Under the pieces are notes generated by a model. That model was not told the origin of the DNA. It saw only the letters and a list, made by a program, of their open reading frames with translations, and made no database searches. A stretch of 64,000 nucleotides of DNA from Flavobacterium fluvii (GTDB lineage Bacteria > Bacteroidota > Bacteroidia > Flavobacteriales > Flavobacteriaceae): contig NZ_FQWB01000001.1 in the NCBI RefSeq assembly GCF_900129545.1, forward strand, positions 682,001 to 746,000, read 5' to 3'. The translations under genes were made by a program, and so were the position numbers. The stretch's first letter is position 1. Every line of letters starts with the position of its first letter. This document shows positions 35,722-44,383 of this stretch, one piece after another.

Positions 35722-36687
35722 ATGAACTTAAATTCTAAAATCATCTTGTTTTTGCTCGCATTAAGTTGCAGTATGGCCAACGCACAATTCGTTAAAAAAC
35801 ACGGGCAACTTAGCGTAAAAGGAACTCAATTGGTGGATAAAAACCAAAAATCGATTGTTTTAAGGGGAGTAAGTTTGGGTTGGCATAGTATGTGGCCAAG
35901 ATTCTATAATGAAAAAGCAGTTGGTTGGTTGACTAAAAATTTTAAATGTAATGTTGTTCGTGCGGCAATGGGTATCGAAGCAGGAGCGCATTCTTATATA
36001 AAGGAACCAGAATTCTCCAAAGACAAAATTGAGGCAGTCATAAAAGGAGCCATCAAATCCGATATTTATGTCATCATCGATTGGCATAGCCATAATGTCA
36101 ATTTGAAGGAAGCCACAGCCTATTTTGATGAAATTTCCAAGAAATACGGGAAATATCCCAATGTAATTTATGAAGTTTTCAACGAACCTGACCATGAAAC
36201 TTGGCCAGAAATAAAAGTTTATTCCGAAGCCATAATCCAGGTGATTCGTGCGAACGATCCCGACAATATTATTTTGGTTGGCTCGCCACATTGGGATCAA
36301 GATGTCAATCTTCCGGCTGCCGATCCCATCAAAGGCCATAATAATTTGATGTACACGATGCACTTTTATGCAGCAACCCACAAAAAAGAATTGAGGGACA
36401 GAACTGATGTGGCAATCCAAAGCGGCTTGCCTATTTTTGTTTCGGAATCGGCAGGAATGGAAGCTACCGGAGATGGTCCAATGGATTACAAGTCGTGGCA
36501 AGAATACATTGATTGGATGGAAGAAAGAAAAATCAGCTGGATTACCTGGTCTATTTCCGACAAGGACGAAACCTGTTCGATGCTCAAAAAATCCGCCCAT
36601 TCCGAAGGCAATTGGAAAGACGAAGATTTGAAGGAATCAGGTTTGAAAACACGAGAATTATTGAGAAAGTATAATACTGGAAAATGA
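35722..36687 (+). CDS. GH5 (subfamily 2-like) endo-beta-1,4-glucanase
   Basis: Endo-acting cellulase-type enzyme, 321 residues, signal peptide ending SMANAQ. Typical stretches are the N-terminal GQLSVKGTQLVDKNQKSIVLRG then SLGWHSMWPRF, IYVIIDWHSHN, acid/base Glu155 in EVFNEPDHETW, MHFYAATHKKELRD, nucleophile Glu242 in IFVSESAGME, and ISWITWSISDK. The catalytic domain stands alone, without a binding module. It lies 10 bases after GH27 and is probably cotranscribed with it; glucomannan contains the beta-1,4-glucosyl links it would cut. Confidence 0.92.
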   Translation: MNLNSKIILFLLALSCSMANAQFVKKHGQLSVKGTQLVDKNQKSIVLRGVSLGWHSMWPRFYNEKAVGWLTKNFKCNVVRAAMGIEAGAHSYIKEPEFSKDKIEAVIKGAIKSDIYVIIDWHSHNVNLKEATAYFDEISKKYGKYPNVIYEVFNEPDHETWPEIKVYSEAIIQVIRANDPDNIILVGSPHWDQDVNLPAADPIKGHNNLMYTMHFYAATHKKELRDRTDVAIQSGLPIFVSESAGMEATGDGPMDYKSWQEYIDWMEERKISWITWSISDKDETCSMLKKSAHSEGNWKDEDLKESGLKTRELLRKYNTGK

Positions 36688-36743
36688 TTAATGTCATTTT
36701 ACTTTTGATTTTACTGCAATAATAACTCGTCGTCTCTTCAAGT

Positions 36744-36764
36744 AATCCCGATGCAATCGGGATT
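36744..36764. repeat. 9-bp perfect hairpin after GH5
   Basis: AATCCCGAT (36744-36752) and ATCGGGATT (36756-36764) around GCA. It lies in the gap between convergent GH5 and cytochrome genes; outer bases TCTCTT/AGAGA allow more pairing. A T-tract is missing, but it could still terminate weakly. Confidence 0.6.
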
Positions 36765-36917
36765 GTATAGAGAAGTTTACAATGTTGGGATTCTCGATAC
36801 ATTTTATTAAAAAAAGCTGTCGTATTTTTTAATAAAACACTCGAATTGACGTAAAGATAAATTGATTAATTCCTGCAATTTATGGTCAATAAATAAGTGC
36901 TGCAAGCTTGCAGACGT

Positions 36918-37361
36918 TTATTTTTGAATTTTTTCCACTTCCTTTTCCGTAACTGTTTTGTGTTGTTTGTTGCCCCAAGAATTCATGATGTAATTCATCA
37001 CGTCGGCCACTTCTTTATTAGAAAGTCCCATGGGAGGCATAGTGTTGTTGAACTTCATTTTATTGACAACAATTTCGCCGCTTTGCCCAAATTTAACGGA
37101 ATGGATACTTAGGGTTCTTTTTTTTGTGAGCCAGTCGGAACCAGCGAGAGGCGGAATTTTCTTGTCGGTTCCTTTGCCATCCACGCCGTGGCACTGGATA
37201 CAGAAATCAGCATAAATTTCTTTTCCGGGCGCCAGGTTTTTTGTTTGGACTAACGTATAATCGTTTTTTGAAATTAGTGTAGAAAGCCGAACCGTATTTT
37301 CAGAGGGAAAACACCCCAATAAAAACAGTCCAAATCCAATAAAAAGTTTGGTTGTATACAT
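36918..37361 (-). CDS. c-type cytochrome lipoprotein
   Basis: Periplasmic monoheme electron carrier, 147 residues. It has a lipoprotein signal with LLGC, heme-binding CIQCH near residue 54, GVDGKGTDKKIPPLAGSDWL after it, and the axial Met in NTMPPMGLSNKEVADVMNYI. This is the small class I cytochrome seen beside dehydrogenases. Here it lies 3 bases after the PQQ-type sugar dehydrogenase gene, so it is probably the acceptor for that enzyme. Whether the pair belongs to the mannan locus or to the pentose operon is not clear. Confidence 0.9.
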   Translation of the reverse strand: MYTTKLFIGFGLFLLGCFPSENTVRLSTLISKNDYTLVQTKNLAPGKEIYADFCIQCHGVDGKGTDKKIPPLAGSDWLTKKRTLSIHSVKFGQSGEIVVNKMKFNNTMPPMGLSNKEVADVMNYIMNSWGNKQHKTVTEKEVEKIQK

Positions 37362-37364
37362 AAA

Positions 37365-38489
37365 TTAATTGGGAATTATTTTGAGTATTCCTTTTCCTTC
37401 GACCCCTATGTAAATGTAACCATCGGGACCTTGTGACACATTTCTTAAACGACCTATGTCGGTGGCAATTTTTTGTCGGCCCACGACTTCAGTACCATTT
37501 AATTTCACTAGTTCCAAATATTGAAATTTTAAAGAACCCACCAGTAAATGGCCTTTCCAATCCGGATAACGGTCGCTGGTGACAAATGTCATTCCACATG
37601 GCGCGATGGAAGGCAACCAATAGTAAATGGGTTTTTCCATGCCCGGTTTTTCGGTTTGGGTGCTAATGGTGGTTCCGTCATAATCGATGCCATAAGTAAT
37701 AACGGGCCATCCATAATTGGCAGCTTTTTTTATGATGTTGATTTCATCTCCACCCTGGGGACCGTGTTCGTGTGTCCAAATAGCTCCAGTTACAGGATGC
37801 TTGGCCATTCCCTGTGGATTGCGGTGACCAAAAGAATAGATTGCTTCTTTTGCTCCTGTCTTGCCTACAAAAGGGTTGTCTTTAGGGATGCTTCCGTCGT
37901 CATTTAAGCGATAAATTTTTCCTCCGTCACGGGTAATGTCTTGAGGATTTACGAAATGGTTGCCGCGCTCTCCCACGGAAAAATACAAATAGCCCTCGTT
38001 GTCAAAGACAATTTTGGAACCAAAATGTTGGCCTTTTGTGGTGTTTGGCGTGGCTTTGTAAAGCGATTCTATTTGTGTCAGGCTTCCGTCCAGCAATTTT
38101 GCTCGAATGAGTTTGGTATTCCCGCCTTCTCCTTCTCCCTCATCGGAGGAATAGGTGATGTAAATCCAGCCGTTTTTGGCATAGTCGGGGTGCAAGACAA
38201 TGTCCAATAAGCCACCCTGCCCACGGTTGTACACTTTTGGTACATTTTTTATTTCTGTTTTCGCTCCATTTTTGACCTGATACAGCGTACCGCTTTTTTC
38301 GGTGACCAACAGGGTTCTGTCAGGCAACCACGTCATTCCCCAAGGTATTTGAATATTGGCAACCACAGTCTCTAAAGTGTAATTTTTCGCATCTTCTTTG
38401 ATGGGAATGTCGTTTGGTTTTGTTTGTCCGCTGCAACCCAGGGAAACAAAAGAAAGGATCGAAAGAAAGACAAATGTGATTTTTTGCAT
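37365..38489 (-). CDS. Soluble PQQ-dependent aldose dehydrogenase (glucose/sorbosone dehydrogenase family)
   Basis: Oxidises aldoses in the periplasm with PQQ as cofactor. 374 residues with a lipoprotein signal (LGCSGQ). The six-bladed propeller is recognisable: IQIPWGMTWLPDRTLLVTEK, GQGGLLDIVLHPDYAKNGWIYITYS with the catalytic His, GQHFGSKIVFDNEGYLYFSVGERG, FGHRNPQGMAKHP, WTHEHGPQGGDEINI (Ca and PQQ site), and a C-terminal GPDGYIYIGVEGKGIL. Its gene precedes the cytochrome c by 3 bases. PQQ biosynthesis genes are not in the window, so the cofactor must come from elsewhere. Confidence 0.92.
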   Translation of the reverse strand: MQKITFVFLSILSFVSLGCSGQTKPNDIPIKEDAKNYTLETVVANIQIPWGMTWLPDRTLLVTEKSGTLYQVKNGAKTEIKNVPKVYNRGQGGLLDIVLHPDYAKNGWIYITYSSDEGEGEGGNTKLIRAKLLDGSLTQIESLYKATPNTTKGQHFGSKIVFDNEGYLYFSVGERGNHFVNPQDITRDGGKIYRLNDDGSIPKDNPFVGKTGAKEAIYSFGHRNPQGMAKHPVTGAIWTHEHGPQGGDEINIIKKAANYGWPVITYGIDYDGTTISTQTEKPGMEKPIYYWLPSIAPCGMTFVTSDRYPDWKGHLLVGSLKFQYLELVKLNGTEVVGRQKIATDIGRLRNVSQGPDGYIYIGVEGKGILKIIPN

Positions 38490-38693
38490 GAGTTTTTATT
38501 TTTAAGTCCGTTGGAATGTAAAATTTTTTTAAAGGTAATAAAAGAGGAAGCAGCTACCAATAAAATTTTTGCAACTTAATCTAGCATCTCAATAGAATGA
38601 CATAATTACTGAGCTAATTTAGAATATTCATTTTTTTTCTTAATACCATAAAAAAAATAACTATAATTTTCATTTACTTTGTTTTTTTGTTGT

Positions 38694-38701
38694 TATATTT
38701 G
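38694..38701 (+). promoter_or_regulatory. Candidate -7 box TATATTTG of the sugar ABC operon
   Basis: Exact TAnnTTTG match, 61 bases before the DeoR ATG. No -33 TTG at a standard distance; the nearest TTG is 12 bases upstream, which is too short. Confidence 0.5.
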
Positions 38702-38705
38702 AAAA

Positions 38706-38736
38706 ACGAAAATAAACGAAAGTGTTTTCTTCGTTT
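38706..38736 (+). promoter_or_regulatory. Putative DeoR operator: repeated CGAAA words
   Basis: CGAAAA (38707-38712) and CGAAA (38717-38721) repeat exactly 10 bases apart, and an inverted TTCGTTT follows at 38730-38736. The words start 5 bases after the -7 box. DeoR/GlpR repressors often bind repeated TTTCG/CGAAA-like words, so self-repression by the first gene of the operon is likely. Confidence 0.5.
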
Positions 38737-38762
38737 CAAATAACCCTTTATATTAAATTGAT

Positions 38763-39527
38763 ATGCTTCCTCAACAGAGAAAAGACAAAATATTGGAACT
38801 TTTGGCCGAAGATGGTTCTGCCAAAGTAATCAACCTGGCCAAGCTGTTCAAGGTTACCGAAGTGACTATTCGACAAGATTTGGAAAAGATGGAAAAAGAA
38901 GGTTTGTTGTTGCGAGAACACGGCGGAGCCTATCTGAAAAATATCGAAGATCAGGTGCGTAGTTTTTCGCTTTCGAATCAGGAGAATTTGGACAAAAAAG
39001 AGGCGATAGCCAATAAATGTCTGGATTATATCGAAAGTGGGGACAGCATTATCTTGGATTCCGGTTCGACCACCACGGAAATTGCCAAGAAATTGAAAGG
39101 TTTCAAAAACCTGACGGTGATTACCAACGCTTTAAACATCGCCTTGATGTTGGGCACGGAACCAGGAATTGAACTTATCGTTACCGGAGGAGAATTTAAA
39201 CCACCCACTTTGTCATTGACGGGTCAAAAAGCGGCCGATTTTTTTAAGGGGTTGAATGTCAATAAACTTTTTTTGGCAACGGCAGGTTTGTCCCTAAAAG
39301 CAGGTTTGACCTATCCAAGTATCAGTGATATCGTGGTTAAAAAAGCAATGATAGACGCGGCAGAAACCACGTTTTTGGTCGCTGATTCCACAAAAATTGG
39401 CAAAAGTTCATTGGCCAGCCTTGGCGCATTATCGCTCATTGATTACGTGATTACCGATTCAGGAATAAAAGAACGTGACAAACAAGTATTCAAAGACAAC
39501 GAAATAGAATTAATAGTAGCAATATAA
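38763..39527 (+). CDS. DeoR/GlpR-family transcriptional regulator
   Basis: Repressor that responds to a phosphorylated sugar. 254 residues: N-terminal winged helix (about 1-60) with QRKDKILELLAEDGSAKVINLAKLF and VTEVTIRQDLEKMEKEGLLLREHGG, then the DeoR sensor domain (about 75-250) with IESGDSIILDSGSTTTEIAKKL, LIVTGGEFKPPTLSLTGQ and ETTFLVADSTKIGKSSLASL. It is the first gene of a nine-gene unit and is followed after 5 bases by the isomerase. The inducer would be the sugar phosphate made by the kinase of the same operon. Confidence 0.93.
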   Translation: MLPQQRKDKILELLAEDGSAKVINLAKLFKVTEVTIRQDLEKMEKEGLLLREHGGAYLKNIEDQVRSFSLSNQENLDKKEAIANKCLDYIESGDSIILDSGSTTTEIAKKLKGFKNLTVITNALNIALMLGTEPGIELIVTGGEFKPPTLSLTGQKAADFFKGLNVNKLFLATAGLSLKAGLTYPSISDIVVKKAMIDAAETTFLVADSTKIGKSSLASLGALSLIDYVITDSGIKERDKQVFKDNEIELIVAI

Positions 39528-39532
39528 AAGAT

Positions 39533-40951
39533 ATGAAACAGAAAGCAAGCATTGGCATCATTATAGGCAATAGAGATTTTTTTCCGGACAAATTGGTTTC
39601 CGAAGCCAGATTGGACGTTATAGAACAATTCGAGAAATTGAAACTAAACTACATAATTCTTGATGAAGAAGAAACTAAATTAGGCGGAGTAGAAAGCTTT
39701 AGAGACGCTCAAAAATGCGCCGCTTTATTCAAGAAACATGCCGACGAAATCAACGGAGTGTTAGTAATCCTTCCGAATTTCGGAGACGAACGTGGCGTGG
39801 CCGAAACCTTGAAATTGGCCGATTTGAATGTGCCGGTTTTGATTCAAGCCTATCCGGACGAATTGACCAAATTGGATGTTGCTCGAAGAAGAGATTCTTG
39901 GTGCGGCAAAATTTCGGTTTGCAACAATTTGTACCAATTCGGAATAAAATACACCCTTACGGACAAACACGTTTTACATCCCAAAGACCCAGCTTTCGCC
40001 AAAGAACTAACCGATTTCGTGGCTGTTTGTCGCGTGGTCAGAGGTTTGCGAAAAGTAAGAATTGGAGCCGTTGGCGCAAGACCGGGAGGATTTAATACCG
40101 TAAGATATAGCGAGAAAATATTGCAACGCAACGGTATTTCGGTAACTACCGTGGATTTGTCCGAAATTCTAGGAAATGCGAACAAGTTAACCAAAGACCA
40201 TCCAGAAGTAAAAGAACATTTGGACAAAATTTTGGCTTATGCTCCAAAAGGAAAAACACCTGATGAAGCAATGATTCAAATTGCGAAACTGGATGTAGTC
40301 TTGAAACACTTTATGGATCACAACTTTTTAGACGCCACGGCTATTCAATGCTGGACTTCGTTGCAGAAAAATTACGGTTGCAATGTGTGTACGAGCATGA
40401 GCATGATGAGCGAAAACATGTTGCCAAGTGCCTGCGAAGTGGATGTAACCGGAACTTTGACGATGTATGCGATGCAATTGGCTTCGGGTTCGCCAAGTGC
40501 TTTGGTGGATTGGAACAATAATTATGCGGACGACGATACAAAATGCGTGCTTTTCCACTGTGGCAACTGGGCAAAATCATTCTTGCCGGATATTCAAATT
40601 AGTAATGCACCTATTTTAGGAACAACAGTTGGAGTGGAAAACACTTATGGTGCATTGGACGGTCGCACGCCAGCTTCGCCATTGACTTATGGAAGAATCA
40701 GTACCGATGATCCTAAAGGAATAATTAAAGTGTATATAGGAGAAGGCGAATTGACCGATGATCCATTAAATACTTTTGGAAACAGGGCCGTTGCACAAAT
40801 CGACGGATTGCAAGACTTGATGCAGTACGTATGCAAAAATGGTTTCGAACATCACGTGGTGATGAATGCTTCCAAAACCGCAGCTATCCTAGAAGAAGCC
40901 CTTGGGAATTATATGGGTTGGGAAGTGTACAACCATTCAAAATCAAAATAA
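39533..40951 (+). CDS. FucI/AraA-fold sugar isomerase, proposed aldose isomerase of a rare-pentose pathway
   Basis: Aldose-ketose isomerase, 472 residues, cytoplasmic. The N-terminal half reads VLVILPNFGDERGVAETLK and VPVLIQAYPDEL, then GKISVCNNLYQFGIKYT, as in the L-fucose/L-arabinose isomerase superfamily. The C-terminal half has MLPSACEVDVTGTLTMYAMQ, with Glu302 and Asp304 as likely metal ligands. It is shorter than classical FucI (about 590) and has no AraB or AraD neighbours, so it is not the standard L-fucose or L-arabinose enzyme. Its neighbours, a split transketolase and an FGGY kinase, suggest that it makes the ketose for that kinase; D-apiose to apulose is my favoured idea. Confidence 0.82.
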   Translation: MKQKASIGIIIGNRDFFPDKLVSEARLDVIEQFEKLKLNYIILDEEETKLGGVESFRDAQKCAALFKKHADEINGVLVILPNFGDERGVAETLKLADLNVPVLIQAYPDELTKLDVARRRDSWCGKISVCNNLYQFGIKYTLTDKHVLHPKDPAFAKELTDFVAVCRVVRGLRKVRIGAVGARPGGFNTVRYSEKILQRNGISVTTVDLSEILGNANKLTKDHPEVKEHLDKILAYAPKGKTPDEAMIQIAKLDVVLKHFMDHNFLDATAIQCWTSLQKNYGCNVCTSMSMMSENMLPSACEVDVTGTLTMYAMQLASGSPSALVDWNNNYADDDTKCVLFHCGNWAKSFLPDIQISNAPILGTTVGVENTYGALDGRTPASPLTYGRISTDDPKGIIKVYIGEGELTDDPLNTFGNRAVAQIDGLQDLMQYVCKNGFEHHVVMNASKTAAILEEALGNYMGWEVYNHSKSK

Positions 40952-40958
40952 AAGCATT

Positions 40959-41777
40959 ATGAATGAAGGATTATTGATAGAAAAATCGAACCAATACCGC
41001 CAAAAAATATTGAAATATATCGTGGGGGCAAATGCTGGACATACTGGCGGCAGTTTGTCTTGTATTGACATCATCAATGTTTTGTATAATGACGTTCTCA
41101 AGGTAAGTCCGGGAACTTTTTCTTCTTCAGACAGAGATAGATACATTCAAAGTAAAGGTCATTGTGTGGAAGCTCTTTTTGTGGTTTTGGCAGATGTTGG
41201 ATTTTTTCCTGAGGATGATTTGAATACGCTTTGCCAATACAAATCCCATTATATTGGGCATCCTACCCGCAAAGTAAAAGGAGTCGAACAAAACACAGGT
41301 GCTTTGGGACACGGTTTGCCACTTGCGGTTGGAACAGCCATTGCCGCAAAATTGGACGACAAAGATTATCGCGTTTTTACATTGTTGGGCGATGGCGAAT
41401 TGCCCGAAGGTTCCAATTGGGAAGCGGCTTTGACGGGAGCTCATTATAAACTCGACAATTTATGCGCCATTATTGATAAAAACACTTTGCAAATTTCGGG
41501 ACCAACGGCCGATGTTTGCAATACGGATCCTGTTGACAGTAAGTTTGAAAGTTTTGGTTGGGCAGTAAAACACTTGGACGGCAATGATGTAAAAGCACTG
41601 CAAGAAGCATTCGCCAGTCTTCCGTTCGAAATAGGGAAACCTAATTTGATTATTGCGCATACGGTCAAAGGCAAAGGCGTGAGTTTTATGGAAAATCAAG
41701 TGAGCTGGCATCACGGCGTTCCGAACAAGGAACAATATGCACAAGCTATTGAAGAATTAACGGCAGCAGCAAATTAG
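40959..41777 (+). CDS. Transketolase-like N-terminal subunit (thiamine diphosphate binding)
   Basis: Catalytic half of a split transketolase, 272 residues from the ATG at 40959 (7 bases after the isomerase stop; a longer frame from 40902 overlaps the isomerase and is rejected). The ThDP fold is evident: GANAGHTGGSLSCID, SKGHCVEALFVVLADVGF, EQNTGALGHGLPLAVGTAIA, LLGDGELPEGSNWEAALTGAHY (GDG...N motif) and HTVKGKGVSFMEN. It needs the next gene product for a complete active site. Two-subunit transketolases of this form are known in the apulose-4-phosphate (D-apiose) route and in the sulfo-transketolase pathway. Confidence 0.9.
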   Translation: MNEGLLIEKSNQYRQKILKYIVGANAGHTGGSLSCIDIINVLYNDVLKVSPGTFSSSDRDRYIQSKGHCVEALFVVLADVGFFPEDDLNTLCQYKSHYIGHPTRKVKGVEQNTGALGHGLPLAVGTAIAAKLDDKDYRVFTLLGDGELPEGSNWEAALTGAHYKLDNLCAIIDKNTLQISGPTADVCNTDPVDSKFESFGWAVKHLDGNDVKALQEAFASLPFEIGKPNLIIAHTVKGKGVSFMENQVSWHHGVPNKEQYAQAIEELTAAAN

Positions 41778-41784
41778 TAGAATA

Positions 41785-42756
41785 ATGGGAAATCATGTAG
41801 AAATAACGGCAGACAATGCCAAAGCAAATCTCGAAGTTTTTTCTTCGACGCTGCAGGAATTGGCTGAAAACGACAGAGATATTTTGGCCGTTACCAGCGA
41901 TTCCAGAGGTTCGGGAAAATTGGTTCCTTTTGCGAAAAAATATCCAAAACAAATCATTGAAGTAGGAATTGCAGAACAAGTTCTTGTGGGTGTTGCCGCA
42001 GGATTGGCTTCGACTGGTAAAAAAACTTTTGCGGTATCGCCAGCCTGTTTTTTGGCCGCCCGATCATTCGAACAAATCAAGAATGACGTGGCTTATTCCG
42101 ATAATCCCGTGAAATTAATTGGGATTAGCGCTGGAGTGAGTTATGGCGCCTTGGGTTCGACACATCACAGTTTGCACGATTATGCGGCTTTGCGAGCCAT
42201 CAACAATTTGATAATTGTGGCTCCTGCGGACAATTTCGAAACCGAACAAGCCATCCGACAAGCGAGCCAAATCAACAAGCCTTTTTACCTTCGGTTTGGA
42301 AAAAAACCAATGCCGCTTTTGACCGAAGACAAAGAAAACACTTTCGAATTCGGCAAAGGAAGGGTCATTGCCAAAGGAAAAGATGTGGCAATCATTGCTA
42401 CAGGCGAAACGGTATATCCTGCTTTGCAAGCCGCCAAAAAATTAAAAGAAGAGCATAATATTGAAGCCACGGTGGTGAGTATGCACACCATAAAACCATT
42501 GGATTATAATTTGTTGAAATCACTTTCGAATGAAGTTGGTGCGATTATGACTGTCGAAGAACACAGTGTTTACGGCGGTTTGGGCGAAGCTTGTGCCTCT
42601 TTTTTATTGGAAAACCAATTTCATAAACCTTTCAAAATTGTGGGCATTCCAGACGAATATACCGTTACGGGTTCGCAAACCGAAATATTGAATCATTACG
42701 GTATTTCCGAAGACGGTTTGACTGAAACGGCTCTTCAATTAATCAAAAAATCATAA
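41785..42756 (+). CDS. Transketolase-like C-terminal subunit (pyrimidine-binding plus C domain)
   Basis: Second half of the split transketolase, 323 residues, 7 bases after the first. It carries the pyrimidine-binding segment VGIAEQVLVGVAAGLASTGKKTF with the catalytic Glu, ARSFEQIKNDVAYSDNPVKLIG, HSLHDYAALRAINNLIIVAPAD, and a transketolase C domain (about 190-310). Single-chain transketolase for the pentose-phosphate pathway would be encoded elsewhere; this pair is a dedicated paralogue for the operon. Acceptor and donor cannot be told from sequence. Confidence 0.9.
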   Translation: MGNHVEITADNAKANLEVFSSTLQELAENDRDILAVTSDSRGSGKLVPFAKKYPKQIIEVGIAEQVLVGVAAGLASTGKKTFAVSPACFLAARSFEQIKNDVAYSDNPVKLIGISAGVSYGALGSTHHSLHDYAALRAINNLIIVAPADNFETEQAIRQASQINKPFYLRFGKKPMPLLTEDKENTFEFGKGRVIAKGKDVAIIATGETVYPALQAAKKLKEEHNIEATVVSMHTIKPLDYNLLKSLSNEVGAIMTVEEHSVYGGLGEACASFLLENQFHKPFKIVGIPDEYTVTGSQTEILNHYGISEDGLTETALQLIKKS

Positions 42757-42808
42757 TCATTATTCGAAATAAAAAGATCTATTATCAACCAAAAAATAAC
42801 CCAATTTT

Positions 42809-43744
42809 ATGAAAAAATTAATTTTAGCCTTGGTGCTTTTTGCCAGTTTAACCAGCTGTAAAAAATCTGACAAGGCAGAAGAACCAAAAAAAATAGCCAT
42901 TGTGGTTTCTACTTTAAACAATCCTTGGTTTGTTTTCTTGGCTGAAACTGCGGCCAAAAAAGCAAAAGAACTCGGATACGAATCCAAGATTTTTGATTCC
43001 CAAAACAACACGGCATTGGAAAGCGACCATTTCGAAAACGCCATTTCTTCGGGCTATGACGCTATTTTATTCAATCCGACAGATGCAGCGGGTTCTGTTG
43101 CCAATGCTACCAAAGCCAAAGCAGCGGGAATTCCTGTGTTTTGTATGGACAGGGAAATCAATTCCACCGATGCGGCGACTTCACAAATTCTTTCCGACAG
43201 TTATTCTGCTTGCGTGCAATTGGGAAAATTGTTCGTGGATACATTAGGCAAAAAAGGAAATTATGTGGAATTATTGGGAATCGTTTCGGACAACAATACT
43301 TGGAATCGCTCGAAAGGTTTCCATAGTTCAGTGGACAATTATCCAGGTTTAAAAATGGTGGCGCAACAAAGTGCCGATTTCGATCGCAACAAAGCGATGG
43401 AAGTAATGGAATCTATTTTGCAGGCACATCCAGACATTGACGGTGTTTTTTGTGGCAATGATGCTATGGCAATGGGTGCTTATCAAGCCTTGGTTGCAGC
43501 CAACAAAGCCGACAAAGTAAAAGTTTTTGGTTTTGACGGTGCAGAAGATGCCATCAATTCCATCAAGGAAGGAAAATTGACTGCCACGGCCATGCAATTT
43601 CCTAAAATTATCGCCGAAACTGCTGCCACTTATGCCGACGAATATTTCAAGGGCAAAAAAGATTTTCCTAAAAAATTGCCTATCGCCGTTGAGGTGGTGA
43701 CCAAAGAAAACATAGACAAGTACATTGCTTACGGTAAAAAATAA
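42809..43744 (+). CDS. Sugar-binding lipoprotein of the ABC importer (RbsB-like)
   Basis: Periplasmic receptor that hands the sugar to the permease. 311 residues with lipobox LTSC near residue 17, so it is membrane-anchored. The type I fold of the Peripla_BP_4 (ribose/galactose) class is visible: [78 protein letters not shown], and [21 protein letters not shown]. It is the first of four transport genes, 52 bases after the transketolase. Family relatives bind ribose, xylose, allose or apiose; the ligand-contact residues are not assignable without structure. Confidence 0.92.
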   Translation: MKKLILALVLFASLTSCKKSDKAEEPKKIAIVVSTLNNPWFVFLAETAAKKAKELGYESKIFDSQNNTALESDHFENAISSGYDAILFNPTDAAGSVANATKAKAAGIPVFCMDREINSTDAATSQILSDSYSACVQLGKLFVDTLGKKGNYVELLGIVSDNNTWNRSKGFHSSVDNYPGLKMVAQQSADFDRNKAMEVMESILQAHPDIDGVFCGNDAMAMGAYQALVAANKADKVKVFGFDGAEDAINSIKEGKLTATAMQFPKIIAETAATYADEYFKGKKDFPKKLPIAVEVVTKENIDKYIAYGKK

Positions 43745-43750
43745 CGGGTT

Positions 43751-44380
43751 ATGCTACAAAAAACCATAAAGTATTTTTTAATACTGCTCTTTTTTGGGTT
43801 GCTGTTGTACAATGCGGTGTATTTCAAAAAGATAAGCGAAATGCAGGTGTCAAAAATAGAGACTGTTTTTGATGCGAAGGCTTACGCCAAAACCTATCTT
43901 TTGGAGAAAATCCCGGCTGCCAAAAAAGAAGCGGTTGCTGTTTCGGATTTGCTTTCGGCAATGAAAACAGACTCCAAAAAGGCATTCACAAACTTTAGTC
44001 ATTTTCAAAATGAGGGAGACACCAAATATTTCTTTGTCAAAGGAGAAGGCAAAGTAACAGCCATCGACGAGGAATTTGTTACTCTTAAAACAGCTTCGGG
44101 AGAAGAAATAAAACTGGCTATCCAATACATTTTTGGCAACACGTCGAGGGATTGTTCGGGCTTGATTTCCATTGATGATTTCAGCAACACGATGGATTTG
44201 AACAATGTTTCGGAGGAAATCAACAAACTCATAAAAGCCGAAATCGTGGCTCCATTTAAGGCGAAAGTTCAGGAAGGAAATACCGTTTCTTTTCTGGGTG
44301 GAATAGAATTGAGCCAATCGAATCCAAAGACGGACAAGATGGAAATCGTTCCGTTGCAACTCGAAATTAATTCCAAATAG
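43751..44380 (+). CDS. DUF2291 protein of the sugar ABC operon
   Basis: Unknown role; members of DUF2291 occur almost only in ribose-type ABC operons. 209 residues with one N-terminal membrane anchor (YFLILLFFGLLLYNAVYF) and a periplasmic beta-rich domain. Visible are FDAKAYAKTYLLEKIPAA, VKGEGKVTAIDEEFVTLKTA, IQYIFGNTSRDCSGLISIDDF and a C-terminal VSFLGGIELS. The OB-like KGEGKVTAIDEEFV strand is typical. It overlaps no gene but is 6 bases after the binding protein and 3 before the ATPase, so it is part of the transporter. I suspect that it helps the lipoprotein meet the permease, which is a guess. Confidence 0.85.
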   Translation: MLQKTIKYFLILLFFGLLLYNAVYFKKISEMQVSKIETVFDAKAYAKTYLLEKIPAAKKEAVAVSDLLSAMKTDSKKAFTNFSHFQNEGDTKYFFVKGEGKVTAIDEEFVTLKTASGEEIKLAIQYIFGNTSRDCSGLISIDDFSNTMDLNNVSEEINKLIKAEIVAPFKAKVQEGNTVSFLGGIELSQSNPKTDKMEIVPLQLEINSK

Positions 44381-44383
44381 CGA

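Noticed and set aside
40959..42756. Sulfoquinovose (sulfo-transketolase) pathway
   Set aside because: It also uses a split transketolase, but no sulfoquinovosidase or sulfo-aldehyde enzymes are here, and the FGGY kinase and ribose-type importer do not fit.
40959..42756. One transketolase gene broken by a frameshift
   Set aside because: Both halves have their own start and stop, complete domains and a clean 7-base spacer; two-gene transketolases are a known form.
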